This document shows positions 6,469 through 14,254 of a DNA stretch of 22,460 bases, piece by piece (the first letter of the stretch is position 1; every line of letters begins with the position of its first letter). The notes beneath the pieces are model-generated. The model did no database searches, was not told the origin of the DNA, and saw nothing but the letters and a program-made list of their open reading frames with translations. Both the position numbers and the translations under genes were made by a program. Origin of the DNA: Methylobacterium sp. SyP6R (GTDB lineage: Bacteria > Pseudomonadota > Alphaproteobacteria > Rhizobiales > Beijerinckiaceae); the NCBI RefSeq assembly GCF_019216885.1, contig NZ_JAAQRC020000006.1, positions 1-22,460 on the forward strand. Reading direction: 5' to 3'.

Positions 6469-7392
6469 TCATGATTCTGGCCGGCTCGCACCCGCGCTTC
6501 CAAGCCGTTCGGCGCAGATCGCTGCGACGCTTTCCTGCAAGGTGGCCACCCGCTCGACCAGCCAGGCCAGCTCCTCGGGGGTGATCTCGTAATGGGGCGA
6601 GTACCGGGCATCGACGTACGCGCGGTTGAGGAGGGCAAAGCACCGCCGGGCGAACTTCGTGTCGCGCGGCCAGACCGGAATCAGCCGGGCATCGACGCTC
6701 TCGGCCTGCGACCGTAGCTTGGTCAGGCGGTGGAGCTTGGGGCTATAGAGCGTGAGGACCAGCAGGACGCAGTGATAGAGCCGCTCCGTAGCCTGGTGCA
6801 GCTGGAACGCCGCTTCGGCGAAATTGCCGCGCTTAATGAGAAAACCGGCAGCGGATTTGTAGGCATCGGCGCTTGGGAACCAGTGTTCGAAGTGCCGGGT
6901 AGCCTCGGCGCGCTCCTCATCCCGTGAGAGCGGCTTCGGTTCGGCAAAGGGGAAGCCTGCCAGCTCGTGCAGCACGATGCCGTCGCGGGCGATGTCGACG
7001 AAGAACGGGCGGCCCTGCGCCAGCTGGTCGTTCACGTCCTGCAACGTGTGAACGATCACGTTCACCGGCGTCGCCAGACGACCGCCCAGGCTCAGCTCCT
7101 GAAGCAGACGCTCCTCGGCCTTCTCCCAGGCTTCATATTGCTCGGCGAAACGGGCATCGTTGACCACCACCAGCAGGTCGTAATCCGACAGGTAGCCGCT
7201 CCCCCGATCCTCGACCCAGTCGCCGCGCGCGTAGGAGCCAAAGAGGACGAGCTTGAGGATGCGGCCGCGCCGGGCCTTGTCCGACAGCTTGGTCTTCTGC
7301 GCGTCCTCAAACTCCTCGAACAGGATCCGCACCGCGTGCTGCAGCTCGCGGCGCTTGCGGTCGGGCAGGTGAGCGAGCCGTTCGGTATCCAT
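6469..7392 (-). CDS. Nucleotidyltransferase (MNT)-HEPN fusion protein
   Basis: The 307-residue product joins two domains usually encoded as a toxin-antitoxin pair. The N-terminal nucleotidyltransferase has the signature GSYARG (52-57) followed by SDYDLLVVV, with acidic residues D70 and D72. At the place of the third acidic residue I see PVNVIVH, so N111 may replace it. The C-terminal part (about 180-290) is a four-helix HEPN domain, including AAFQLHQATERLYHCVLLV and a late R-YSP-H segment (R263, H267), near the position of the RNase motif. Such fusions are known in Proteobacteria. A role in RNA modification, defence or plasmid maintenance is inference. ATG 7392 is chosen over 7425 because AGGA lies 5-8 bases upstream and the family starts near this point. 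Confidence 0.85.
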   Translation of the reverse strand: MDTERLAHLPDRKRRELQHAVRILFEEFEDAQKTKLSDKARRGRILKLVLFGSYARGDWVEDRGSGYLSDYDLLVVVNDARFAEQYEAWEKAEERLLQELSLGGRLATPVNVIVHTLQDVNDQLAQGRPFFVDIARDGIVLHELAGFPFAEPKPLSRDEERAEATRHFEHWFPSADAYKSAAGFLIKRGNFAEAAFQLHQATERLYHCVLLVLTLYSPKLHRLTKLRSQAESVDARLIPVWPRDTKFARRCFALLNRAYVDARYSPHYEITPEELAWLVERVATLQESVAAICAERLGSAGASRPES

Positions 7393-7628
7393 TGCATCCT
7401 GACCGTTCAGTGCGGTCCCTTCCATCCCGCCGGATCAGGCCCGGTTCGACCCGCCGCCATCACTGGGTTCTCGTCATAGCCGAGCCCAGCGAACCCCGCT
7501 CCGGATCGCGACGCCGCCTGCCTTCGATCCATCCCTCAGCGCGGCTCTTTCCCGTACCACGGGCCCGGCGCTGGAGCAGCGATCGGACCCGAGCAGGCTG
7601 CGCCCTTCTCGCGGGATCGCGCGCATCG

Positions 7629-7904
7629 TCAGGCCCGATCCTCTGGCTTGGCCGGGCTCCATTCGGTGAACGCGGTCTTGTCGTGTGGGCGCTGGATCCG
7701 GCTCATCAGCTCGTCCAATGCCTCGGCGAACCGCCTCTCCTTGCCTGCCGCCTCGAGCAGCAATCCACCCAGGATGATCTTGCGGCGGGTGTCGCGCTTC
7801 CGCTCCTCCTGGGCGGCCCGCGCGTCGAGCTGCTGCAGCTGGTTTTGGGCCTGCGCGAGCCGGGTGCGGGTGGCCTCGGCGGAGGCGGCCTGGGGCGCCG
7901 GCAT
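7629..7904 (-). CDS. TraD/MobC-like small mobilization protein
   Basis: The 91-residue product begins with a long amphipathic coiled-coil-like helix (about residues 10-45, rich in Q, A, R and E). KRDTRRKIILGGLLLEAAGK follows, which resembles the core RK-DTR-KI-LGGL-V-AG of TraD proteins encoded next to TraA in Ti-type transfer regions. Such proteins help assemble the relaxosome at oriT. Its start faces traA across a short intergenic region holding the oriT, the classic divergent layout. CAGGAGA lies nine bases before the ATG. The C-terminus is short and polar. I am fairly sure of the context and less sure of the exact name. Confidence 0.75.
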   Translation of the reverse strand: MPAPQAASAEATRTRLAQAQNQLQQLDARAAQEERKRDTRRKIILGGLLLEAAGKERRFAEALDELMSRIQRPHDKTAFTEWSPAKPEDRA

Positions 7905-7978
7905 GCGGATCGGTCTCCTGACGAACGGTCACGCTCCTTGCGGTGATATCAGGCACCGACTACCCTGGAAAGGAGTGG

Positions 7979-8010
7979 AAGGGCGCACTTTAGCATTGCT
8001 ATCGCAATGC
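7979..8010 (-). other. oriT: Origin of transfer, Q-type (RSF1010-like) nic region with relaxase hairpin
   Basis: Read on the minus strand, an inverted repeat GCATTGC-GATA-GCAATGC (8010-7993) is followed by TA and AAGTGCGCCCTT (7990-7979). RSF1010 oriT has an inverted repeat followed within a few bases by TAAGTGCG/CCCT, where MobA nicks. The match of AAGTGCGCCCT and the order hairpin-then-nic are what identify this site. It lies between the divergent TraD-like gene and traA. The nick is expected between AAGTGCG and CCCT, at about 7983/7984. Confidence 0.85.
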
Positions 8011-8063
8011 AAGCGCTAACTCGTCCTCCTCTTGCGGCAGGAACGGCCGGGAACGCAGCCGAC

Positions 8064-11000
8064 GTGGCGATCTACCACCTCAGCATCAAGGCCGTGTCGC
8101 GGGCCGGTGGGCGTAGTGCCACGGCCGCCGCGGCCTACCGCTCCGCTTGCCTCATTGCCGACGAACGCACCGGCGTGGTTCACGACTACCAGCGCCGTAC
8201 CGGGGTCGCGGCGAGCTTCATCGTGGCGCCGGACGGAGCGGCCTGGGCGCAGGACCGCGCCGCGCTCTGGAACGCCGTCGAGGCGGCCGAGCGGCGCAAG
8301 GACGCCAAGGTCGCCCGCGAGTACCAGGTCGCCCTGCCGCACGAGCTGACCCCCGAGGAACACGCCGGCCTCGTGCGCGACTTCGCCGAGCGGCTGTGCG
8401 CCCGCTACGGCGTCGCGGCGGACGTCGCCATTCACGCGCCCGGCCGCGAGGGCGACGAGCGCAACTGGCACGCCCACATCCTGACTACCACCCGGGCCGT
8501 GACCGCCGACGGGCTCGGGGCCAAGACCCGGGTTCTCGATGTCGCCACGACGGCCCGGGGCGAGGTCGAGGCGCTGCGGGCGATCTGGGAGGAGCGCGCC
8601 AACGAGCACCTCGCGAAGGCCGGCCATGCGGTCGCGATCGACCGACGCTCGCACCTCGATCGCGGCATCGAACTCGCCCCGACCGAGCATGTCGGGGTGC
8701 ATGCGAGCCAGATGCAGCGGCGTGGCAAAGCCGGAGTCGATCGGCTGGCCTTGGACGCCGGGACCGCGACCCGAAACGCCGCGCTGATCGCACGCCGGCC
8801 GGAGGAGGTGCTGCGCATCCTGACCGACGAGAAGGCGGTGTTTAGCCGCCAGGACGTCGCCCGCGCGCTGCACCGCTACGGCGTCGATGAGCCCGACGCC
8901 TTCCAGGCCGCGCTCGCCCGGGTGATGGCGGCGGACGCACTCGTGACGCTGCCGGGCGGCGAGCGGAACGGGGACGAACGCTTCACCACGACGGCGATGC
9001 TGGCGATCGAAACCGGCATGGCCGAGAGCGCCGATCGGCTGCTCGCCGACCGGAGCTATTCGGTCGGAACGGCGGCGGTCGAGGGGGCGCTTTCGCGCCG
9101 TCCGGAGCTGGCCGAGGAGCAGCGCGCGGCGGTGCGCCACGTCACCGGACCGGAGCGGATCACCAGCGTGATCGGGCTCGCCGGCGCGGGCAAATCCACC
9201 ATGCTCGGCACCGCGCGCGAGGCCTGGGAAGCCGCCGGATACCGGGTGCATGGGGCGGCGCTCGCCGGCAAGGCGGCGGAGGGCCTGGAGGCCTCCTCGG
9301 GCATCCCGAGCCGCACCCTGGCGTCCTGGCAATTGGCTTGGGCCAACGAGCGCCATCCGCTCGGGACGGGCGACATCCTGGTGATCGACGAGGCCGGGAT
9401 GGTGTCCTCGCGCCAGCTCGCGCAGTTCGTCCAGACGGCCGAGCGATCCGGTGCCAAGCTGGTGCTGGTGGGCGATCCCGAGCAGCTGCAGCCGATCGGG
9501 CCCGGCGCCGGGTTCCGGGTGCTGTCGGAGCGCACCGGCTTCCTCGAACTCGAGGCGATCCGGCGCCAGCGCACGGCCTGGCAGCGGCAGGCGAGCGTGG
9601 CCCTGGGCACGCGCGAGACCCGGGCCGGGCTCGAGGCCTATCGCGAGAACGGGGCGATCCGGTTCACGGCGGACGCGGCGTCGGCGCGCGAGCGCCTGGT
9701 GGCGGATTACCTGGCCGATCGCGCGGCCCGTCCGGAGGCGAGCCGGATCGCGCTGGCCCATACCCGGGCGGACGTGCGCGCGCTCAACGACGCGATCCGC
9801 GACCGGCTGCGCGCGGCCGGGGAGCTGACGGACGAGGCGGGGTTCGCGACCGGCGCGGCCGGGCGGCTGAGCTTCGCGGCCGGGGACCGGCTGGTGTTCC
9901 TGCGCAACGATCGCGGGCTCGGGGTGAAGAACGGCAGCCTCGGCACGGTGACGGACGCGGCCGAGGGGCGGCTGAGCGTGACGCTCGACGACGGGCGGGC
10001 GGTGACGGTCGCGCAAGGGGCCTACGACGCGGTGGACCACGGCTACGCGACGACGATCCACAAGAGCCAGGGGGCGACGGTGGACCGGTCGTTCGTGCTG
10101 GCCTCGTCGGGGATGGACCGTCACCTGGCCTACGTGGCGCTGACGCGGCACCGGGACGCGGTCGGGCTGTATGCCGGACAGGATGCGTTCCCGGACTTCG
10201 CGGCGCTGGCGGGCCGGCTGGGCCGGGGTCGGCTGAAGGCGTCGGTGCTGGACTACCTCGGCGAGCCTCGGGAGGGGGGTGAGCCACGCGCGGAGGTCGC
10301 GGCGTCGGAGGCCCGGCCCCTCGCCGATCAGCCCGCACCACCGCAGGCGGTCGAGCCGGGGGAAAGAGCGGCTTCCGTCGCCCCGCGACAGCCGTTCCTG
10401 GCCGCCGTTCCCTACGACGAGGCGGCGATCGATGCGGTTCTTCGCAGCCGCGTCGATCCGGCCATCTATCTGAAGCGGGAACTCCAGGTGTTGGGGCTCA
10501 GGATCCACAGGGCGGTCAAGGATCACGCGAGCCTCTACAGGGCGATCTACGCCCAGCTTCGCACGCCGAGGACAGGCTACGTCACGCGGATCGATGGGCT
10601 CTTGGCCAAGCCCGAGGCCTATGGCGGCCTGCGGGGCCGCAAGGGCTGGTTCGCCCGAGAGGCGGAGAAGGAGGAACGCGAGAGAGCCGAGCGCGCCTAT
10701 GGGGCCATCAGGGAGGCTGCCATCGAACTCAAGAATGCGTTCTCGGTACTGGTCGACGAAATGCGTCCGCAGGAGGAGCGCTATCGCCGGCGCATCGCGA
10801 TCGAGGTGCCGGGCTTGTCCCCGGCTGCCGCCGCCGCGCTGATCACGATCGCCCGGACGCCCGACACGGACCCACGGGTCTTCGATGCCGTGGTCGCAAA
10901 AGCCGTCGCGACGTCCGGGCAGCGGGCCGAGATCGAGGCGTTCGCGAGCGCCGTCGCGCGCCGGTTCGGGGCGAACAGGTACGGAGCGGATCGGGGCCTC

Positions 11001-12170
11001 GGACCGTCGCAGGGGCTTACGCGGGAGGAGCAGGAGATCCTGTCCGGCGGCAGGGTCGTCGCCTCCTGCCTCAAGGAGGGCAGCCTGGATCACCTGATCG
11101 CCCGGGTCCTGCGCCAGGAGCTGGATCAGCACGTCGACGCGCCGCCGCAGCAGACGGTAGAGCAGGGACGGGACCTCGATCGTGGTCAGGCTCCGGTGCC
11201 GGACCCTCTTGGCAAGGGGCGGGAGGGCGGCGAGCCCCGCGCGGAGGTGGCCGCGTCGGAGCCCCGGCTCCCCGCCGCTCAGCCTGCCCCCTTGCCGGCG
11301 GTCGAGCTGGGGGAGCGCGCGGCCCCCGTCGCACCGCGAAAGCCGTTCCTGGCGGCCTATCCCTATGACGCGGCGGCGATCGATGCGGCCCTCGACCGTC
11401 GCGTCGATCCGGAGCGGGATCTCAAGCAGGACCTCGACATGCTGCGCTACGAGATCCGCATGGCGGTCAAGGAGCCCGCCGGGCTGTTCCGGGCGATCTA
11501 CGCCGAGCTTCGCACGCCCGTAGATGGCTACGACGACCGGATCGATGGGCTGCTGGCCGACCCCTTGGCCTATGGCGGCCTGCGGGGCCGGAAGGGCTGG
11601 TTCGTGCCCACGGCGGAGACGGAGGAACGGGAGAGGGCCGAGCGTGCCTATGCGGGCCTCAGGAGGTCCGCCCTGGACCTCAAGGGCGCGTATTCGTGGG
11701 CCTGCGAGCGAGCGCGTCCGGAGGAGGAGCGCTATCGCCAGCGCATCACGATCGAGGTGCCGGGCTTGTCCCCGGCGGCGGCGGCGGCGCTGGGCAAGAT
11801 CGGGCGGACGTCGATCTACGTGCCGGCCGTGTTCGAGGCGGTGATGGCGGAAGCCGTGGCGCCTCCCGATCAGCGGGCGGAGATCGAGGCCTTCGCGAGG
11901 GCTGTGGGGCGCCGGTTCGGCGCCACCGGGGCGATCGGCCATTCGCCGGAGAAAGGCCTCGGTCCGGGGCAGGGGCTGACGAGCGAGGAGCGCGAGATCC
12001 TGGCTGGCGGTGGGTTCGTCGCCTCCTACCTCAAGGAGGAGAGCCTGGATCACCTGATCGCCCGTGTCCTACGCCGCGAGCTTGATCAGCGTCTGGATAT
12101 GCAACCGCAGCAGACTCTGGAGCGGCGTCGGGACCTCGACCGCAGTCGTGATCCCGGTCTCACGCTGTGA
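8064..12170 (+). CDS. traA: TraA conjugative relaxase-helicase (MobA/MobL type)
   Basis: This large relaxase nicks oriT, stays covalently bound to the 5' end, and unwinds the transferred strand. From GTG 8064 the N-terminus reads MAIYHLSIK, like MobA of RSF1010, and puts a tyrosine in AAAYRS at position 25, the catalytic Tyr25 of MobA. The metal-binding histidines are in NWHAHIL (H136, H138), with another at about H124. A RecD/TrwC-like helicase follows: Walker A GLAGAGKST (371-379), Walker B VIDEAGMVSS (440-449), and late helicase motifs including YATTIHKSQGATVDR. An ATG at 8007 lies inside the oriT hairpin and gives an unlikely 19-residue extension. Residues of about 736-1052 and 1053-1368 are two tandem copies of one C-terminal domain, which is unusual. 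No type IV secretion genes are in the window. Confidence 0.96.
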   Translation: MAIYHLSIKAVSRAGGRSATAAAAYRSACLIADERTGVVHDYQRRTGVAASFIVAPDGAAWAQDRAALWNAVEAAERRKDAKVAREYQVALPHELTPEEHAGLVRDFAERLCARYGVAADVAIHAPGREGDERNWHAHILTTTRAVTADGLGAKTRVLDVATTARGEVEALRAIWEERANEHLAKAGHAVAIDRRSHLDRGIELAPTEHVGVHASQMQRRGKAGVDRLALDAGTATRNAALIARRPEEVLRILTDEKAVFSRQDVARALHRYGVDEPDAFQAALARVMAADALVTLPGGERNGDERFTTTAMLAIETGMAESADRLLADRSYSVGTAAVEGALSRRPELAEEQRAAVRHVTGPERITSVIGLAGAGKSTMLGTAREAWEAAGYRVHGAALAGKAAEGLEASSGIPSRTLASWQLAWANERHPLGTGDILVIDEAGMVSSRQLAQFVQTAERSGAKLVLVGDPEQLQPIGPGAGFRVLSERTGFLELEAIRRQRTAWQRQASVALGTRETRAGLEAYRENGAIRFTADAASARERLVADYLADRAARPEASRIALAHTRADVRALNDAIRDRLRAAGELTDEAGFATGAAGRLSFAAGDRLVFLRNDRGLGVKNGSLGTVTDAAEGRLSVTLDDGRAVTVAQGAYDAVDHGYATTIHKSQGATVDRSFVLASSGMDRHLAYVALTRHRDAVGLYAGQDAFPDFAALAGRLGRGRLKASVLDYLGEPREGGEPRAEVAASEARPLADQPAPPQAVEPGERAASVAPRQPFLAAVPYDEAAIDAVLRSRVDPAIYLKRELQVLGLRIHRAVKDHASLYRAIYAQLRTPRTGYVTRIDGLLAKPEAYGGLRGRKGWFAREAEKEERERAERAYGAIREAAIELKNAFSVLVDEMRPQEERYRRRIAIEVPGLSPAAAAALITIARTPDTDPRVFDAVVAKAVATSGQRAEIEAFASAVARRFGANRYGADRGLGPSQGLTREEQEILSGGRVVASCLKEGSLDHLIARVLRQELDQHVDAPPQQTVEQGRDLDRGQAPVPDPLGKGREGGEPRAEVAASEPRLPAAQPAPLPAVELGERAAPVAPRKPFLAAYPYDAAAIDAALDRRVDPERDLKQDLDMLRYEIRMAVKEPAGLFRAIYAELRTPVDGYDDRIDGLLADPLAYGGLRGRKGWFVPTAETEERERAERAYAGLRRSALDLKGAYSWACERARPEEERYRQRITIEVPGLSPAAAAALGKIGRTSIYVPAVFEAVMAEAVAPPDQRAEIEAFARAVGRRFGATGAIGHSPEKGLGPGQGLTSEEREILAGGGFVASYLKEESLDHLIARVLRRELDQRLDMQPQQTLERRRDLDRSRDPGLTL
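10271..12150 (+). repeat. 951-bp tandem duplication inside traA
   Basis: Two copies, 10271-11221 and 11222-12150, align with a constant offset of 951 bp (317 codons). Shared landmarks include GGEPRAEVAASE, PFLAA, YDxAAID, YGGLRGRKGWF, EEERYR, EVPGLSPAAAAAL, QRAEIEAFA, EILxGG and SLDHLIARVLR. DNA identity is clear, but many substitutions show that it is not recent. Confidence 0.9.
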
Positions 12171-12308
12171 CTTCCGCAGGCTATGCAGCTACAGCGTTGA
12201 TTCTGTTTGATAAAGATAAAGCAATTGCGGGATTTTCCTCGTTCCGCAAGCATCCGATGCCTGCACCTGCGCTTTTGATCCATCTTCCGCTGGTTCATGA
12301 GGTGGTGT

Positions 12309-12434
12309 GATACCAACGGTCGTTGAAAACGACCTTTGGTTCCGTTCTCGAATTTTCGCCAAGCCTCTGGCTTGGTGTCGAAAATTCGAGATGGTTCAAC
12401 GGCACGATGCGTCAGCATCTTGGGCCGTTGGTAT
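12309..12434. mobile_element. MITE-like element with 10-bp terminal inverted repeats
   Basis: ATACCAACGG (12310-12319) and CCGTTGGTAT (12425-12434) are perfect inverted repeats about 125 bp apart. If the outer TA is a target duplication, the ends would be CCAACGG, as in IS630/Tc1-type MITEs. Inside are a 6-bp-stem hairpin GTCGTT-GAA-AACGAC (12320-12334) and a larger one (12346-12391) with a 13-bp outer and a 7-bp inner stem. There is no coding frame of its own. The right end overlaps the start codon of the IS110 remnant. The 12171-12308 gap to its left holds nothing I can identify. Confidence 0.55.
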
Positions 12435-12717
12435 GATGAGGTATTTCGCCGGGCTCGACATCTCCCTCAATGATACCGCGCTGTGCGTGGTCAATGAGGT
12501 CGGTACTATCATCCGCGAGGGCAAGGCTGGATCGGAGCCGGCCGCCCTGATCGTGTGGCTGGCCGACCTGGGGTGCCCATGGACCGGATCGGTCATGGAG
12601 GCCGGCCTGCTCTCGCCCTGGCTGTACGAAGGGCCGCGAGAGGCCGCGTACCCCGCTACCTGCATCGAGACCCGCCGCAGCCGCCAGACAGTGCAAAACT
12701 CACAATTTTGCACCTGA
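12433..12717 (+). pseudogene. Truncated IS110-family transposase (N-terminal part)
   Basis: From about ATG 12433 the frame reads MMRYFAGLDISLNDTALCVV, then a segment with EGKAGSEPAAL, VMEAGLLSPWLYEG and CIETRRSRQ. This is the N-terminal DEDD (RuvC-like) domain of IS110-family transposases: the first catalytic Asp is in GLDIS and the Glu-containing motif is in VMEAG. Full proteins are 300-400 residues. This one stops after about 85 homologous residues, where a short unrelated tail TVQNSQFCT begins at the palindrome at 12691. It cannot be active. The break coincides with the border of the AT-rich TIR gene, so the remnant marks an insertion or recombination junction. Confidence 0.85.
12691..12713. 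repeat. Inverted repeat at the IS110/TIR junction
   Basis: GTGCAAAA (12691-12698) and TTTTGCAC (12706-12713) are perfect 8-bp arms around seven bases. It lies nine bases beyond the stop of the minus-strand TIR gene, so it may be that gene's terminator. It is also exactly where the transposase homology breaks off and composition changes, so it may instead be an element end or recombination site. Confidence 0.6.
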
Positions 12718-12721
12718 GCAT

Positions 12722-13561
12722 TCATGCCTGCCTGTAAAGGAATGGCGAAGCCGGTATTAACTGCTCAGTCCCTCCCTCTCCCCACACTCCTTCATAAATC
12801 CCAGACGGTGATAATCCCTCGTAGACTACATCAGATCCTCCGTGATGAAGAATGACAGATCCACCGCCATATCTTCCTCCTATTGTATATGATTCACCGC
12901 TATATATTATGTTTTTTCCACCTATTTGATATTTTGCAACATATTTTCCGTTTTCACGTACAATATGAGCTTCACCATAATAAATACTACCATCGGGATT
13001 GCGACCCCGCACGAGATAAATCCCATCCTTAAGAGGAGATCCTTCAAATTGCCCCATTACAGTTTTAATACCAGTAAATTTGACTGGAGAAGGTATTAAT
13101 TTTATTTCTTTATCAGTAATAAAATTAAGTTCGAGAGCGCGATACAGTAGTGATTTTTGCAGCTTTGGGTAAATAATAGCCGCAATATCTGGTCCAGAAT
13201 TTGCATAAATACATTGAAGGTGACTTAATCTATTCGGTATATCAAGAGTATCTATAAGAACTGGTATTATATAAATTGCTCCCTCTGGTTGCTTCTGTGC
13301 AATATCAAGAGCCATTGTAATTTCTTTATGTAAATAGCCGGATTTATTTATACTTAGTGAGTTTATAAATACAAAAATACAGTCTGATTTTTTTACAGCA
13401 TTACTAATCTCAAGCTCCCAAGGCCGGCCGGCCGGGATACACTCTACATCAAGCCAAGGTGCAAAACCGTCTATACGCATCAAATCAAACATTTCTTTCG
13501 ATAGAACCTTGTCAATACTAGAATGAGCAAGAAAAGCATTGATTTTAGACGCATCGTTCAT
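12722..13561 (-). CDS. TIR-domain protein with a C-terminal beta-rich domain (candidate defence effector)
   Basis: The 279-residue, AT-rich gene starts with a TIR_2-type domain (about residues 5-130). It has the box AFLAHSSIDK, the loop GFAPWLDVECIPAGRPWELE, the strand SDCIFVFINSLS, and LHKEITMALD, where E80 sits at the position of the NADase catalytic glutamate. Residues of about 175-275 form a separate small domain with LKDGIYLVRGRNPDG, YYGEAHIVRENGKYVAKYQI, GGRYGGGSVILHH and GIYEGVWGEGG. This pattern I know from small secreted or lipoprotein-like bacterial beta-barrel domains. No signal peptide or membrane helix is present, so it is probably cytoplasmic. AGGAGG lies just before the ATG. 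TIR proteins in bacteria often act in antiphage defence by degrading NAD+ (Thoeris, CBASS and others). No partner gene for those systems is visible. The defence role is inference. Confidence 0.85.
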   Translation of the reverse strand: MNDASKINAFLAHSSIDKVLSKEMFDLMRIDGFAPWLDVECIPAGRPWELEISNAVKKSDCIFVFINSLSINKSGYLHKEITMALDIAQKQPEGAIYIIPVLIDTLDIPNRLSHLQCIYANSGPDIAAIIYPKLQKSLLYRALELNFITDKEIKLIPSPVKFTGIKTVMGQFEGSPLKDGIYLVRGRNPDGSIYYGEAHIVRENGKYVAKYQIGGKNIIYSGESYTIGGRYGGGSVILHHGGSDVVYEGLSPSGIYEGVWGEGGTEQLIPASPFLYRQA

Positions 13562-14254
13562 AATAAGATCTCCTCCTGAAATGCTATATTTGTCTTCAAG
13601 CGTCCATGTTCTATTTACCAGAGACTCAACTTTCAGTCACGTCGGTAGTGGCTGCAGCCTCGGCCCGGTGGTGACGCTTTGGACAAGGCATGCGCGGGTG
13701 AGCCGCACAGATCTGATGGAGTAAGACATTATGCTCCCTGCATGGGCGCTCACCAGTCCGTTAGGCGAATGACTGAACTCCTGAAGGGCGTCCCCTACGG
13801 GCCGCGCCCTACTCGCCGCCTGCGGCGGCTCACCGAACCCGCTGCGCGGTTTCGGCCCTGCGGGTGACGGTCGACTGACGCGACACAAGGCGGCCTGCGG
13901 CCAAGTTTGCTTAGTGGGGGCCAGCCGCCCGAACCGGCCTCAAGGCCGCAAGGGCCTTGACCCCGGCCCGGTAGCTTGGCGCTGGGCTGCCGGCGGCTTC
14001 GAAGCCCTTGAAGGCGCTACGCCGCCTCTCCGGATCCTGCTCGCGCTCGCATAAGGGGGGCGTATGGAACTAGGAAAGTCACACACGAGATGAGGAGCCA
14101 TTGCCATCCATCCTCATCGATACCATTGAGCGGTGATGTGACACCGGCGAATTGCAGCCTTTGTGCCTTTGCGGATTGTGCCACCGTAAAGCGCTCGCTT
14201 CACCGGTGGTGCTCGTTGGTCGAATGTGATAAGATACCAATAGATAGGTGATTT
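13562..14254. other. Non-coding, GC-rich palindromic stretch
   Basis: About 690 bases contain no convincing gene. From about 13630 to 14060 the DNA turns GC-rich again, with many short inverted repeats such as GCCGCCTGCGGCGGC (13816-13830), GGCGGCCTGCGGCC (near 13890) and GGCCGCAAGGGCC (near 13945). This is the kind of texture seen beside plasmid transfer or replication remnants. GATGAGGA (14090-14097) and TCCTCATC (14112-14119) form a hairpin. CCACCG and CGGTGG near 14180-14204 form another. A degraded gene cannot be excluded. Confidence 0.45.

Noticed and set aside
8007..8063. ATG 8007 as the start of traA
   Set aside because: It lies within the oriT hairpin and lacks a ribosome-binding site. 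GTG 8064 gives the conserved MAIYHL start and puts the catalytic tyrosine at 25.
8016..12053. A 1345-residue open frame on the minus strand opposite traA
   Set aside because: It is a shadow of a long GC-rich gene. It is rich in R, G, P and A, has no motifs, and the plus strand has full relaxase and helicase signatures.
13562..14254. CRISPR array or tRNA in the palindromic stretch
   Set aside because: The repeats are not regularly spaced or identical, and no cloverleaf or conserved T-arm is visible.
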